The notes below the pieces were generated by a model. It was given only the letters and a program-made list of their open reading frames with translations, was not told where the DNA came from and made no database searches. A stretch of 64,000 nucleotides of DNA from Phanerochaete sordida (lineage: Eukaryota > Basidiomycota > Agaricomycetes > Polyporales > Phanerochaetaceae), in contig BPQB01000021.1 of assembly GCA_019973155.2 (NCBI GenBank), forward strand, positions 410,429 through 474,428, in the 5' to 3' direction. The first letter of the stretch is position 1, and the number at the start of each line of letters is the position of its first letter. Below, piece by piece: positions 46,047 to 57,977 of the stretch. The translations under genes and the position numbers were made by a program.

Positions 46047-47887
46047 ATGTCGCTCAAAGCTGAACTCGAGACATGGGCCGCGGCCCTCAAAGCCTACGAC
46101 GATGGCGACTTCGACAAGTCCCTCGAGCTCTTCTCGACGATCGCTGACTCGTCCAGGATCCTCACTAACATGGGTCTCATTTACGCGACGATAGGCGAGC
46201 ACGAAGCCGCCGTGGAGCAGTTCCTCGCAGCAACGCAGCTCGACCAGTATCTCGCCGTCGCCTACTTCCAGTGTGGTGTCTCCAACTTCCTCCTCCAGCG
46301 GTACGACCTCGCTTTCAGAGACTTCGATGGTGCGCTCCTCTACCTCCGTGGCAACGAGAACATCAACTACGAGCAACTCGGCCTGAAGTTCAAGCTCTAC
46401 TCCGCGGAGGTCCTGTTCAACAAGGGCTTGTGCAAAATCTACATGGACAGCCCAGAGGAAGGCATGGCGATAATGGCGGAAGCGAGGAAAGAGAAGATGA
46501 CGGATGAGCATAACGTCATTGACGACGCTATGGCCGACCGTGGCGAGGGTTACACCGTCTTCAGTATCGTGAGTGGCACGTTGCTCGAAGCTCGGACGAC
46601 TGATTGAGTCGTGCTAGCCGGTTGGTATCCTCTACCGTCCTTCGGAAGCGAAGCTCAAGAACGCGAAAGCCAAGGACTACCTCGGCAAGGCTGTCAGTAT
46701 ATATCCACCTCGCTATCTGACGATACACTGACAGTCACTGCAACATAGAAACTCGTAGCTGCGTCGGACGAAAGCGACGCGTACACAACATTCACTGGCG
46801 TAACGCGCCTGAAGCAGGGTGTCTCGCCCGCTGGCGTTCGCCTCGACGATGTTCCCGCCAGCGGCCTTAGCCGTGCGGCTACCGTTACTGTGACTTCACG
46901 TACGCTGCGCAAGCCCCCCTTGACTACAAATTGCAGGTGCTCATGGTTGATCCTAGGCCCTACTGTCCCTGATGCGGATCGCCCTCAGCCGTCGCTGCAG
47001 CGCGCAAAGACCACCATCAATGTGCCTGCAGATGCCCGCGAGCGTATCCGTGCAGCAACCTCTGGACCGAACTCTCCCGCATCAAATCCCACCTCTCCTG
47101 CCCGTGGACCTGGCGAAAGCCCGGTCCGCGCGCTGTCGCCCAGCGGGCCAGGCCGCAGCGCCAGCATGCGTCGTCCAGGCGAGCGCGCCCCGCCTATGCC
47201 CCTCAACAACGCCTCTGCACCGAGCTCGAGCCGCCCGTCGCCACGCCAAGACAACAACGTACGCATGACCGACTTCTATGACGACTACATCAACTCGTAC
47301 GGCGGCCCTGACGAGCCTCCCCTCCCGCCGGTGCCGGGCCCGGCGCCGAGCGACCGCGTCGCGAATTGGGCGCGCAACAACGCGAACCCGCCGCCACAGC
47401 GCTCGCGCTCGATGGCGCCGCCGTCGTCGTACTCGCCGAGCAGCGCCGGCGGCACGCTCCGCCGCAAGACGACGAAGCGCTCGAACCGCGCGCCGCGGAG
47501 CACGTACTACGAGGAGGAAGAGGAGGGCTACGCGAGCGGCGACTACGAGGACGGGCCGTACGAGATGACGAAGATCCGTGTCAAGGTGCGTTGCTGCCCT
47601 TGGCTTGCAGCTGACGTGCGCTGACAGTTGTGCGATAGCTGCACTACCAGGACGACACGCGCGGGATGGCGATCGACGCGCAGATGCCGTTCGAGGAGTT
47701 CATCGACCGCGTCACGTCCAAGTTCGGGCGCTCGTTCGAGGGCCTCGGCATGAAGTTCAAGGACGAGGACGGTGGACGCGTCACGCTCCGCGACGAGATG
47801 GACTACGAGCTCGCGATCGAGACTGCGAAGGAGAGCGCCAAGGGCAAGCCCGAGGGCCGCCTCGAGATCTGGTGCGCAGACGTCTGA
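46047..47887 (+). CDS. noxR: NADPH oxidase regulator NoxR (p67phox-like)
   Basis: Cytosolic activator of fungal NADPH oxidases (NoxA/NoxB), controlling superoxide made during hyphal fusion and fruiting. It begins MSLKAELETWAAALKAYDDG and has the N-terminal TPR array of the p67phox type (NMGLIYATIGEHEAAVEQFL, LAVAYFQCGVSNFLLQRYDL, LYSAEVLFNKGLCKIYMDSP), which binds Rac-GTP. After the intron near 46569-46615 comes PVGILYRPSEAKLKNAKAKD. A Pro/Ser-rich linker follows (46970-47560). The C-terminal PB1 domain begins KIRVKLHYQDDTRGMAID (intron 47586-47640 inside) and ends LEIWCADV. SH3 domains are absent, as in other fungal NoxR. The splicing around 46895-46975 is unsure. The partner oxidase genes are not in the window. 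Confidence 0.93.
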
Positions 47888-50020
47888 GGCGTCCGCGAGT
47901 GAGTGTCGTCGCTTTGTTCCCTGTGTTCTACCCCGTGGGTTTGGTTCTTATTTCGGATTTCGCTTGTACATGATACCGTTGCTGCACTGTGCTATCGCTC
48001 ATTTATTCTATGCTGTGCTCTACTAGACCGTACTATCCCATCGTGCCCTGACAATAATATCACATATTGTTGTTGTCATCAAGACTGCGATACGTCTGTG
48101 CGCACCGACGATGGTAACGCTGATCGGGACGGGGGCTCCCTAACAAGCGTTCCTGAAGGTTCAATAAGGCCTCCCGACAGCGACAGCAGTGGCCGAAATT
48201 CCGTGGCCGGGGTCGTGAGCGATATCTGTGGTGGACGTCGTGCGACATCCATCCAAAAGCTGCGAGCGGGAGGTGAGTGCCCGACGGTGTCGGTGTTATT
48301 ACAACGTAAAAGGATGCGCATATCTCGTTCCCAGGACGTACCACATCGCGGCGGAGGCGGTGGGTTGCGCAAGAAGGGAAAGAGATCGTGCGGCATTGTG
48401 AGCAACAGCGCCCCAAAATCGGCAACGCGAGTTCTACTTAGCGTTTTTCACTGCAGAAAACAGACCTAGAGCATTGCAGAACAGAAATCAGTCGGCAGAC
48501 GTACGCGCCGAGCCAACAGCCTCGTAGACCTACCTGCCCTCGCCCCTTCCGCGCGAGTGGTATCGATCACCTCTGAGAACACTACATGCGTACGAAAGTA
48601 CAGCGAGAGATGCCGTAAGTCTCGCAGGTTCATTCAAAAAGTCTCCACTCGCCCGTCATGTCAGTGGTAGGAGAATTTTGTAGGACGTCGAAGGTTGAAG
48701 AGGGGGGACGGCGGAGGGCGGAGGGCGAGTGAGGAGCTGGCTTCACAGACCCTGTCAGGCTGGAGACGCTGTGCTCCTGGGGATGACGATCTAATCTGCT
48801 CTCTATCATCTCGCATGCAAGCACGAGGCGTACCTTTTTGTACAGGTCAGGATGCGCAAGCTGTGACGACGGGCCGATAGGAACCGCACTCTTCCCTGGC
48901 GGACGCGTGCCAGCGATGTGGCAGTGTGAGCGGAGAGGCTTTCTGTAGTCCTATGAGCTCACTGTGATCCTTTCTCAGACTCACAGAGAGGGGCTCGATC
49001 TATGCCTTGCATATGCTTCCCATGGTTGCCCCATTCTGCAGCTTTCCAGCGCTGACGAACACGCCGGGCATACGCAAGTCATACTAGTGTATAGACGCCG
49101 AGCGTCGGCATTGTGGCGTCGACATCGCAAGGAGAATATTCAATTTGAGTCCTATATCGTTACTCAAAATACCTATTAAAGCCTGAAGTATACTTACAAC
49201 TCGCAAGTCGTGCTTCCATGCTCGGGGAATGGCCAAAAAACAAGCGAGGTTCGTTTGCGTGTCACGTTGTACATATACCTGGTGGCGCTCACCGAGCAAT
49301 CAGCTCGACTAGGGATACCAGCGCCCTGACGATTTTGATACCACGGTGCGCCGACAGTGACTTATTTCCTGTTGACCATGTGATACTCGTAGATCTGTCC
49401 CCTCCTCTAGTCCGATCTATGGCTTGCTGGTTTGGCGTGTGCACCACGAGCTATCACCCGGGGCTTTGGTACCACCTGCGCAAGCCAACATCCTGGCCCA
49501 GGCAAATCTTAGCCGGGAATTGTATCTTCATGGAGGGGGAATGCATACAAAAGTTGCACATTGCGCCGTACTTCGCACCTCCCAGCGAGCGGAACTCCAG
49601 GTTCGCAGACATGTGGCGGCAGAACGATTAGATGGACTTCAGTAAGATGCGACCCTATCCACATATACGGCACGCGACAACGTCATGCAAGATGATGGCC
49701 GTTGTACGGCCCGTTGTTCGGTCTTCGAAGCTCGCGCGGAGTACCAGCCTAGGATACCCCTGACTTTGGGTACAGTCCATTGTAAGCCAGGGCAGCCGAG
49801 TCGACCCAAAGAGGAATTGTGGGTTCTCGTATCGTAGGTGAGCAGAGCCCCCGTGCATGTGCACATACGCTGCGTGATTGCTGTAATGGCCGCGGATGGT
49901 TATGATGGCGTTCAGCAAGGTATATTATCCTGCTGCAGCGACACACAAAGCTCATCCCCCGCTCTCAAGCTTCTCTGCCCACCTGCACTTCATACCAACT
50001 CTTCTTATCCCTCGCGAATA
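47888..50020. other. Long intergenic stretch, no gene seen
   Basis: About 2.1 kb between noxR and the small Pro/Lys-rich gene. Frames up to 190 codons (47903-48469 on +) are open but unlike any protein I know and lack coding-type composition. A TATATTA element at 49921-49927 lies 100 bp before the next ATG. Confidence 0.5.
49921..49927 (+). promoter_or_regulatory. Putative TATA element of small gene copy 2
   Basis: TATATTA 94-100 bp upstream of the ATG at 50021, followed by a pyrimidine-rich leader. Confidence 0.45.
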
Positions 50021-50265
50021 ATGTCTACTGCGACGTTCAGCAACACCGGCGGAGGTGGTGGTGACCGGACCCCACCCAGGAAGGTGCGCCACACTGCTCT
50101 CAACATGCCTGATGATGGCTACTGACCGTCAACGTGTAACTACAACAGAACACAGGCCCTCCCCAGCCCCCCAACGCGCCCAAGGGCAAGAAGACGGGTA
50201 TTCCCAAGGGTCAGGGTACCCCTTCCAAGCCCCCGAAGGACTCCAAGAAGGGCGGCAAGAAGTGA
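50021..50265 (+). CDS. Small Gly/Pro-rich protein with Lys-rich tail, copy 2
   Basis: A two-exon gene for only about 60 residues. Exon 1 (50021-50083) encodes MSTATFSNTGGGGGDRTPPR plus Lys and ends in phase 0 at a GTGCGC donor. Exon 2 starts at 50149 after ACAACAG and reads NTGPPQPPNAPKGKKTGIPK, then a Lys/Pro-rich end PSKPPKDSKKGGKK. It has the same plan as the gene at 34234-34640: a short Asn/Gly-rich first exon of about 20 codons, one phase-0 intron, a Pro-rich middle and a basic tail. It converges on M16 copy 2. No signal peptide or known domain. The function is unknown; the shared plan and context argue that it is a real gene. Confidence 0.6.
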
Positions 50266-50647
50266 GAGCCGTCCTTCGATCGAGCATTTTCTCAGCTTTG
50301 AGGTAAGTCTCCAGACTAGTGCTGTTCGTGCGCTGTTCACGATTGAATCTGTAGCGTTCTTGCTGTTATTTTGTGTCATAGTGGAAGCTCGCGTTCCAGT
50401 GACCGCAGTCAACCGCGTGTTATGCAGCTCGCTATTGTCCGACATTGCTCGCCCGGTCCCATATTCCCTGTATAACAGACATGTATATTTACGATTACCA
50501 GGCTACCTCACTCTCTACTCAGCCCGTTGTACTCCGAGGCGTTTGCGACATATATATTTTGGTAGCCCAATATTGTCTTGTCTAATGTTTGAAGTAAGCA
50601 AGGCGGTGGGAACACAGCAGCAGATAAGACTCACAGGAACTGTGCGT
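50266..50647. other. Convergent 3' region between small gene copy 2 and M16 copy 2
   Basis: 382 bp between two stop codons, AT-rich toward 50450-50600. No gene seen. Confidence 0.5.
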
Positions 50648-53600
50648 TCAATGACTATCCACCGCATCTAGCGCGATGTGGGACCTCAGTGTTGCGACGC
50701 TGTCCATAAATACCGTATCTCTCCCTCGGCGAGGAGGGACCTCGAAGTCTGAACAACAGTAAGGGTGTCTTTCCGCAGCACGGAGAACGAATTGCCGTGA
50801 TTCGCCATGTGTCATCGAGACTTCTTCCCTCAGAACCCGCTCTAAATCTGAGACGAAGACCTCAAATCGCGAATTCAGCATCGCGTCGATATCTCCTCCT
50901 TGTATGTTCAGGCGATTGCAGATCGATTTGACTGCGGCTGGGCTGAGACGGCGTGGGGGGCTGAAGCGTACTGAGATTTTCGCGCGTTGTGGGCCGGTTG
51001 GCAGTAGAACCGCGTGTAAGGCCCGTTGCACATCCGCAAGGGTAGTGTTGGTCATCGATTCCAGGAGCCCACGATCTGCCAGAAAGTTCAGAGCAAAATC
51101 AAGCTCCAGCTACGGAGCGCATCTCACCTCTAGCCCGAGGGTCCTGTACGACTCTTCTGTCAAGTGCTGAGAGAAGCGCACAAGCCTCATCGTAGAAGCC
51201 ACTGCGATGATCCTCCTGCAGTCCGTTCATCGCGTTCGCTCGCAAGGCTTGAAACTCCGCATCAGAGAGTCCAGCGAAATGCTCGCCTATCTCCTCCAGG
51301 AAAGCGTCGACCAGTTGTTCAAGATACCCTGCGTCTTGAGCGCTCTCCAGTGAAATGCTCAGCCACTGCATGTCGCCCAATGACTGAAAGTCCACATTAC
51401 AGTAGTACCCGAGCTCGTGCCGAGTAACAAGCTTCTCGTAAATTGTCGCGGATATCACGCTGGTGACTAGCTTCCAGATCGTATGCGTATGCGTATCTTC
51501 AGCGGGCCCCAACTGAAGGTGGTAGTGGATCTTGGTCGATGTACTGTGCTCTTTCACAACCTCCAGGACGTAATTCGCTCCTGATAAAAAACGCTCAGTA
51601 GGAGAATAGAATTCAGCACAGGTTCATACCATGAGGCAAACTAATCCATGTCGGCTGAGTATTTCCCGAGCTGGATGAAAAGAAAGACAAATATTCGCCC
51701 ATCATGTCCAATGCGCCCTAAGCAACAGTCAGTTGCTAGAGCGCACCATGTGGGATGGCTCATACTTCTGGTCGGAGGTTTCCGTAGGCCAATCCTCGCA
51801 TCTGAGATTGCTTCGTGAGGGCATCCATGTACAGGGTAAGTCCTTCGTATGTGACGTCTCGAGGCACTCAATAAGCAGGATGACAAGACATTGGACTGAC
51901 TTGAGACGCACGTTGTCCCGCATCGTATAGCTCAGAAGGCCCCCACGAGCCCATGCAAAACAGGCGCGTAAGGATGTTCGAAGCCGAGTCCAGATTATCA
52001 AATGACTCGATATCAGAGTCGCTCTCATATTCTAGCGAAGAACAGAGCTGAGCCGTGGGTAAGCGTTTGCCGCGAGCTGAGCCGAAAATAAAATGAAATA
52101 GCACATACGTTGTCTCTGATGTTCGCAAAAGCTGTCGGATCCACCGACGGCTGAGCGACGCTATCCATCGCGCTGGAAAATACCTGCTTCAGCTTGTCGC
52201 TAAATCCATATGCTTGGATAGTGAATCCTCGACCGCAGTGGAACTCAATGGAGAGGTTGCTTCCGGCTGCACTCGCGTTGGATTTGAGGCCTTCGAGATC
52301 GCGATTGATCGCAGTGCACAGGATGCTCGGGAGATATTAGAAGGTAATTCTGACACGGCAGGAGCATGACTTACTGGCTATACAGAAACGCTTCTGGGGA
52401 ACTAGAGAGCCGCGGGCTGCGAAGAGGCATGTTTATTTCGCAGGTATCGTGCAAGCGAATTTCAAGAGGTTTACCTCCATGAACGACCTACGACGTATGC
52501 GAGAGGAACCAGATGCTGTACATCTCGCTTGTACCAGATGGATCGACCAGATTGACCAGCGAGCTGTTGTAACTCGGCCTCCGTCTAGGTCATTCCTCAT
52601 TAATACTGTTTGAGGACATAAGGATTCAAACCGACTCACGTTCTCGAACATCGGAAGAAGGCTAAGGTCATCAGTGATAAAGGGATTTATGTCTGGAAGG
52701 CTGAGGGCGCTTGCTGTCGCGCAGTCGGAGTCTGACTTCATAGGAGGCTCCTTGCTCACGACAAACCGCGTACCATAGCCTGGCGCGGTTTCCCAGGTGT
52801 CATCTACCACGACGCCAAGCTTCTCCCACTCGTCTCTCCAATATGCGACAAGCATAATTCTCCTCTTCTGCCTTCGTGTGATTTGCTCCACCCATGCGCG
52901 AAAGTCTTCGGGATCGGGAGCAGTTGCCGGAACATAGCCCGTCACGACGTGGCGCCGGGAGTACGGGCTGAGCATTTCAACTGCAATGGTCTGCACCCTT
53001 TCCATGACAGAGTCGCCGTTCGTGTCCGGGAGCTGAGCTTTCGCGTGCTCCATGCGCACGAAGCTATCCAGCACATCGGCAGCTACAGGCGTTTGGTGCA
53101 GGACAGCGAGATAGTCCTCGAGCACTTGCACGACTGCTTCCCAATGGTCTAGTGCATTCGTACTTCAGCACGCATGTTATGGTGTGATTCCCAAGTCAAG
53201 TACTCACAAAAGCCTGCCTCGGTCAACCCGATGCAGATTTCGAAGTAGGCGTGGCCTTCGTGTGGGTTCGCGTATGCGAGACAGGCGTCCAGCGCGGCAA
53301 CCCAGCCGCGCTCGCGCAGCGCGCTATAGGGCGATCCGGGCCCTCGAAAGATGATTGAGTGCCGCAGGAGCGTAGGATAATTGCTGTCTTCCGAAGTAGA
53401 ATGGTAGGGGATGACCCAATGCATGTACAGGTCGCGCGTGTCTTCGACGGCCCGGACGAAGATGACAGTCTATAACGTCCTCAGGTAAGTCTTGGTGGGA
53501 CGGACAAGGCTTCAAGCATACCCCTTCGTGCTCCTTGGTCCAAGGAGAAATAAACTTGGCGGAAAAGTCAGGCTCTCGTGTACTGTCTCTGGAAGCAAAC

Positions 53601-54540
53601 GAAGGATGCGCGAACAAGGCACATGCAGCGCTTTTCATGTCCTGGAGAGATTCTGCAGACCATTTGAGCTCGTTCTGACCGTAGATAAAATATGTCTCGC
53701 ACCTGGGCTAGACAGAACGATGGTCGGAGGCTGAGACAAGTAATTCTCTGCCCACCAGATCTGGAGCACGTCTTTCATTTCTGCCCAGACCGAGAGCCAT
53801 TCTTCGTCCCGTGAGGTCTCCGGGGCAAGTTTGTCACTAGCAAAGTGCGCTGTGAGACTGCGCAAGTTGCCTTCAAAGCGGCGGACAGCGGATGCGCCCG
53901 GGCGGCTTAGATGCAGAGAGAGATGCCGTACCCGGCTGGCATCGCGGCTGGCCATCTGCTGGAATTCGGCGTCGACGCTGAACACCTCTTGGCCTACGAC
54001 CTCCGTGGTAATTACGGGAGGACGAAGGACCTCCGCAATGCGAGGCAGGGCTTCCTTGAATGCGCTAGCGTTTGCTTCGAATGAGTATGTGGTCCAGTGT
54101 GGCCCTGTCTCTGCTTCAAAGTTACCGCCTTGTTGCCCTACGATCTATATTTGCCATATTTGCGTCTGCTCGCATGGATAATATCCCGGTAGCTCACCTC
54201 CACGAGGGTATGTCCGCGGTCTTCCAGGTCTTTGTTCGATTTTCCGCTGTTGACCGAGGCGAACACGCAGTGCTCAAGGAGATGGGCAAGGCCTGGCATC
54301 CATTCCTGTCGGCAATTGTATCACAAGATCCTCTATCGTATAGAAACAAACTCACTGGTTGGTTGAGCATCCCGGCTCTGAAGCAGATCGACGCCCCGCA
54401 GGTACTCGAGGTGCGATCACTGCATAGCAGCACCTGAACACCATTCGCCAAGTGAAGTAACCGATAGCTTGTACGATCGTAGAGAGGCCGTTCAATGTCG
54501 TCGAAAATCCGGCACGACAGTACGAGTGTGCAATCAGTAA
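50648..54540 (-). CDS. Insulysin-like M16 metallopeptidase, copy 2
   Basis: Paralogue of the gene at 29628-33797, on the opposite strand and well diverged. The N-terminal block FDDIERPLYDRTSYRLLHLA leads to NGVQVLLCSDRTSST; an intron follows LNQP, then EWMPGLAHLLEHCVFASVNS with the zinc motif HxxEH. The third ligand Glu is in EVFSVDAEFQQM. Further family blocks are IWWAENYLSQPPTIVLSSPG, IFRGPGSPYSALRERGWVAA, RFVVSKEPPMKSDSD, GLAYGNLRPE|GALDMMGEY (intron at the bar) and the C-terminal domain with HELGYYCNVDFQSLGDMQWL. The stop is 50648-50650. Several short introns. The 5' end is not resolved: no ATG precedes the first block in frame, so an upstream exon is needed, possibly within 54883-55131, which holds an ATG-started frame with a GT donor. 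All zinc ligands are present, so it is probably active. Confidence 0.8.
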
Positions 54541-56621
54541 TTAAAAAGCACAGGTAGTCATCTTGTAGGGTTTGGCGTGTTTGAGTGATGCCAGAATGGG
54601 TCCGTATAATCCCAGAGCTTGGGCGGGAAGGGAAGATCGGATAAGCAAGGCTGAATTCTGGTCGTCCTGCCTGGAGCGGTCTGAGACCTTCATAATCAGA
54701 TACAGTGGTCGCCCATATTATCGCGTATATGGTGATCGGGAGGATTTCTCCACCACGTATCGCTGAGAAGCGACGCAGTACCTCTTGGAAGACGCCTGGA
54801 TGGACGGAGATGCTGATGATTGTGCTTTGCGTGGCTATCTTGACTTTTGACGCGTGTCCATGGCCTCTCTGAGATATAGGTATCAATCATTACATTGGAC
54901 GCGATGGACCGTGAGATACATATGCGGTACCTGAAGATGGCTCTCCTCGCCCTCTAGGAGCTCCCTGCTGAAAATTGCGACCCATCCTAGATCTGTCTCA
55001 TGCCTATAATGGAGTTGCTGGCCTCGCAAGCGCAAGCCGCGAAGGTCGTCAAAGTCTGTAATAGCTACAGGTTCCATCGCCAGCTGGAGAGTAATGGCAA
55101 CAGGACACGGCGAACTCGAGGAGTCGAACATTGCGCGCTAACGTGACGCGTCTGGAAGTCGAGCACGTGATCGTGAGCTAAGAGCGGAGACTTGAGAAAT
55201 AATCGAGGACCACATGCCCCGTGCCGTAAGACCGTGTAAATCTACAGGATAAATTGCTCAAGGCCAGACTCGAATGTAAGCTGTCAATCTGAGCGAGATC
55301 CAGATGTGAGCGCTCAGGTAGCTGAGATCAGCGAGCAACCCATTGAATGGGAGCCTCTTCAAATCTGTATGGCAATCTCACATACCAACGCAGCAAGCTG
55401 GAGCAGATGACATAAATGGTAACTTGCAGATGATATCATAGATGCTGAACGTGAGTATAGTCTTGATATATTGCGAGAACGCGAGGTGACCTACTGCCAG
55501 CGGGACGGAAAGCCTCCGAGGCTGAGATCGTTCAGGGGTCTCAGTCAAGGCCTAGGTCAGCAAATATGTGGTGGAATATTTTGCAGGCTGGAGAGACACT
55601 GAGAAAGCTTTTATGAGTCTGGTTACAGGGAAGTAGTGGATTCGCAGTCCAAGCACAATGATGAGCGGCGGCAAGTGGGTTGTAGGGGAAGGACCAAATA
55701 CTACCAAACAAGACTTTCTGCCGTCCGGGGCCGACGCATTCCTCTCCTCATCTACGCTCACTAGTTCGTAAAACCCCTCTTCTCCTCAACCTTTATCACA
55801 CATACCAGAATTTTACTAGCTGCTACTGCAGGGCCTACTGGCGAGAGTTGTCGAGATATTCAGAAATATAGCTCGAGTCATGAGCCGCTACCGAATGGTG
55901 GCTTCTCCCGAAGATCCTGCTATCACGACCGAGAGGCTGACCACAGCCATCTATGCCCTAGAGCCTACTATATGGGCGTCAGCTGGTACAGCGCCTTACG
56001 TTCGGCGAAGCACAGCCCCGAGCTACAGAATATCTGACGGTGCGTTCGCTGAAGAATACATCTTGTTTAGTGCCTGCTTGACATGATGTGCAGGTCACGA
56101 CTGCGTAGCGTCGAGCGCAGCGTTCGCACTTCAGCAGTAGTCTCGGATACGCACTCCAGAGCGGCAGCTGCTCGCTAGATGGCGTGAAAATGTCGATCGT
56201 CCGCCATCCGCGGACTGTGCACCGCGTTACAACAGCTGTCAGGTGTTGTACGCTTCGGCGAACGCCGCAAAGCCTCCCCTCCTGTAACCTGGTAGAGGAT
56301 CTTGTACATCCTTGAATACCCACAGGTGCACTGGTATGCTTTAGCCACACCACATACGGCCCCGCGCAGCGTACAAGAGCGCTACAGGCCTGAGGACGGT
56401 ACCAACCCCCATGTTGCGGTATGGGAGGGGCTATAGGTATATAAGCCGCGCTCGCACAGAGCAACGTCCCCGTCTCACAACCACCCAAGCACTCTCATAA
56501 CCACCCAGACACGCTCAACACACTCGCTACTCAGCACACACACCCTCGCTCACACCGTCTACCCAACAACCACCGCTCACACTACCCACACCACTCATTC
56601 AACGCCACAAACACGCAAGCC
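54541..56621. other. Upstream region of M16 copy 2 and promoter of the Asn-Ala-repeat gene
   Basis: About 2.1 kb. The minus-strand frame 54883-55131 (MFDSSSSPCPVAITLQLAME...SRELLEGEESHLQ) could be the first exon of the M16 gene, but I cannot join it. On the plus strand TATATAAG (56438-56445) and a long CA-rich leader precede the ATG at 56622. Otherwise nothing recognisable. Confidence 0.4.
56438..56445 (+). promoter_or_regulatory. TATA box of the Asn-Ala-repeat gene
   Basis: TATATAAG 177 bp upstream of the ATG at 56622. The leader between them is rich in ACACAC/CCACC words. Confidence 0.55.
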
Positions 56622-57238
56622 ATGAACAACGCGTACGGCAACGCCAACGGCACCGTCAACGCGAACGCCAATCCAAACGCGAACCAAAACGCCAACGCCA
56701 ACGCGCCCCCTCCCGCCAACCCTCCGCCTCCCGCTCCTCCCGCCACACCGCAGCAGCACGCTCAGCCTCCAGCCGTACGCGCCCTCGGCCCTGCTCGCTT
56801 TCACCTCCGCACTCACATCCTCCCCAGCCCCCTGGCGCGCCGCGCCCGAGCCGCACCCGGCACTTCCCGCCCACGGCGCCGCCGCCGCGGTTCCCGCTCA
56901 CGACGACGCCCGCGCGGCAGACCGTACGCCCTGCCGTCCTCGCCGCCCCACAGAAACTCACCGCTGGATGCACCCTAGGGCCCGAACGCACGCACGGCGC
57001 CGCCGCCACGCAGGCTAGCGCGCGCGCCGCGCAAGGGGCAGACGCTGCCGTCGGTGCGCCGCCGCGCTTTGCTTGCCCTCCGTGGCGCTGACCGTCCCGG
57101 CAGAGCGACGACGAGCCCTACGGGGGCTTCGAGGACCACAAGACGGACGACGAGGACGACGAGGACGACGGTTTCGACGACTTCGGCGGCGCGTCGTCGT
57201 CGTCGCCGTGCGCGTCTCTCGTGCGCCGGCGCGGCTGA
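56622..57238 (+). CDS. Low-complexity protein: Asn-Ala repeats, Pro-rich centre, acidic C-terminus
   Basis: I do not recognise this family. The protein starts MNNAYGNANGTVNANANPNA and continues with NA/NAN repeats, then APPPANPPPPAPPATPQQ. A probable phase-0 intron (about 56776-56831, GTACGC to CCCCAG) leads to PPGAPRPSRTRHFPPTAPPP. A second likely phase-0 intron (about 57048-57104, GTCGGT donor) removes an in-frame stop and joins to SDDEPYGGFEDHKTDDEDDE, then DGFDDFGG, and ends SLVRRRG at the stop 57236-57238. There is no signal peptide or membrane segment. The Asn-rich start and Pro-rich centre recall the small genes beside the M16 peptidases, but the acidic tail differs. Exon structure is a best guess. 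Confidence 0.5.
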
Positions 57239-57977
57239 GTAGCCCCGTCCACGTCCTCGTCCCGGCGTCCTCTGCTCCCGGTCTCGCTTGAAGAAAAATC
57301 TAACAACACACAAGACTCATGCCCATGCCCCTATGCTTGCCCACCGGCGGACTTCTTTCGTTTCCCTCCAGCCGCACCCTACGGTGCTCGGACTGTATGC
57401 TGCGCTGACTCGGGTCGCAGCCTCCTTCTCTCCTTGCTTCCGCTTCTGTGCACGGACACACTTACGATAGCCCACGACACCTGGCGCCACAGACATTCCC
57501 CCGTCCACGCGACTTATACCCACGCTCCTCCCCAATACCCGAGATTGGTCGGTTCCTGGGACCGACACCTACGCTCCTTACCATGACCCGTGTAGCCCAC
57601 CTGTAGCGCTAGCGCCGCCCGATGTAGACAGTACAGTAGTGTAGTGTAGTGTAGTAGTGCCCCGCACGTAGTGCTTCGAGAGCCAATGTGCATCCGCTCG
57701 TTTACCGAACCGGGTTGGTGCGCTTCCGCAATGCAAAGGGACACACAAGCCCACATCCACCCTGCGCTTTGTCGGCGTGTGGTCAAACAAGGCTTAACAA
57801 GCTCCAACAAACCCTGTCCACTTTGGCTTTGGCTTTGGCGCAGCTACATAGAGCAGCATCTGTCCACGAGCCAAAACAGCGTCCCGCAGGCCCACGCACG
57901 TTGGAGTTTGAGTTCCAGGATCTCAGCCTCGCATCCGCATTCGCTACTGATACATTGTTTCTTTCCTTGTTCGCAGT
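57239..57977. other. Convergent 3' region with a short microsatellite
   Basis: About 740 bp between two stop codons. It contains a (GTAGT)n-type microsatellite at about 57638-57660. No gene seen. Confidence 0.5.

Noticed and set aside
50140..50445. Minus-strand frame ending RACVLL, a CaaX-like end resembling a basidiomycete pheromone precursor next to an M16 peptidase.
   Set aside because: It is antisense to the two-exon small gene at 50021-50265, has no pheromone-like mature part or N-terminal pattern, and CaaX ends arise by chance among hundreds of frames.
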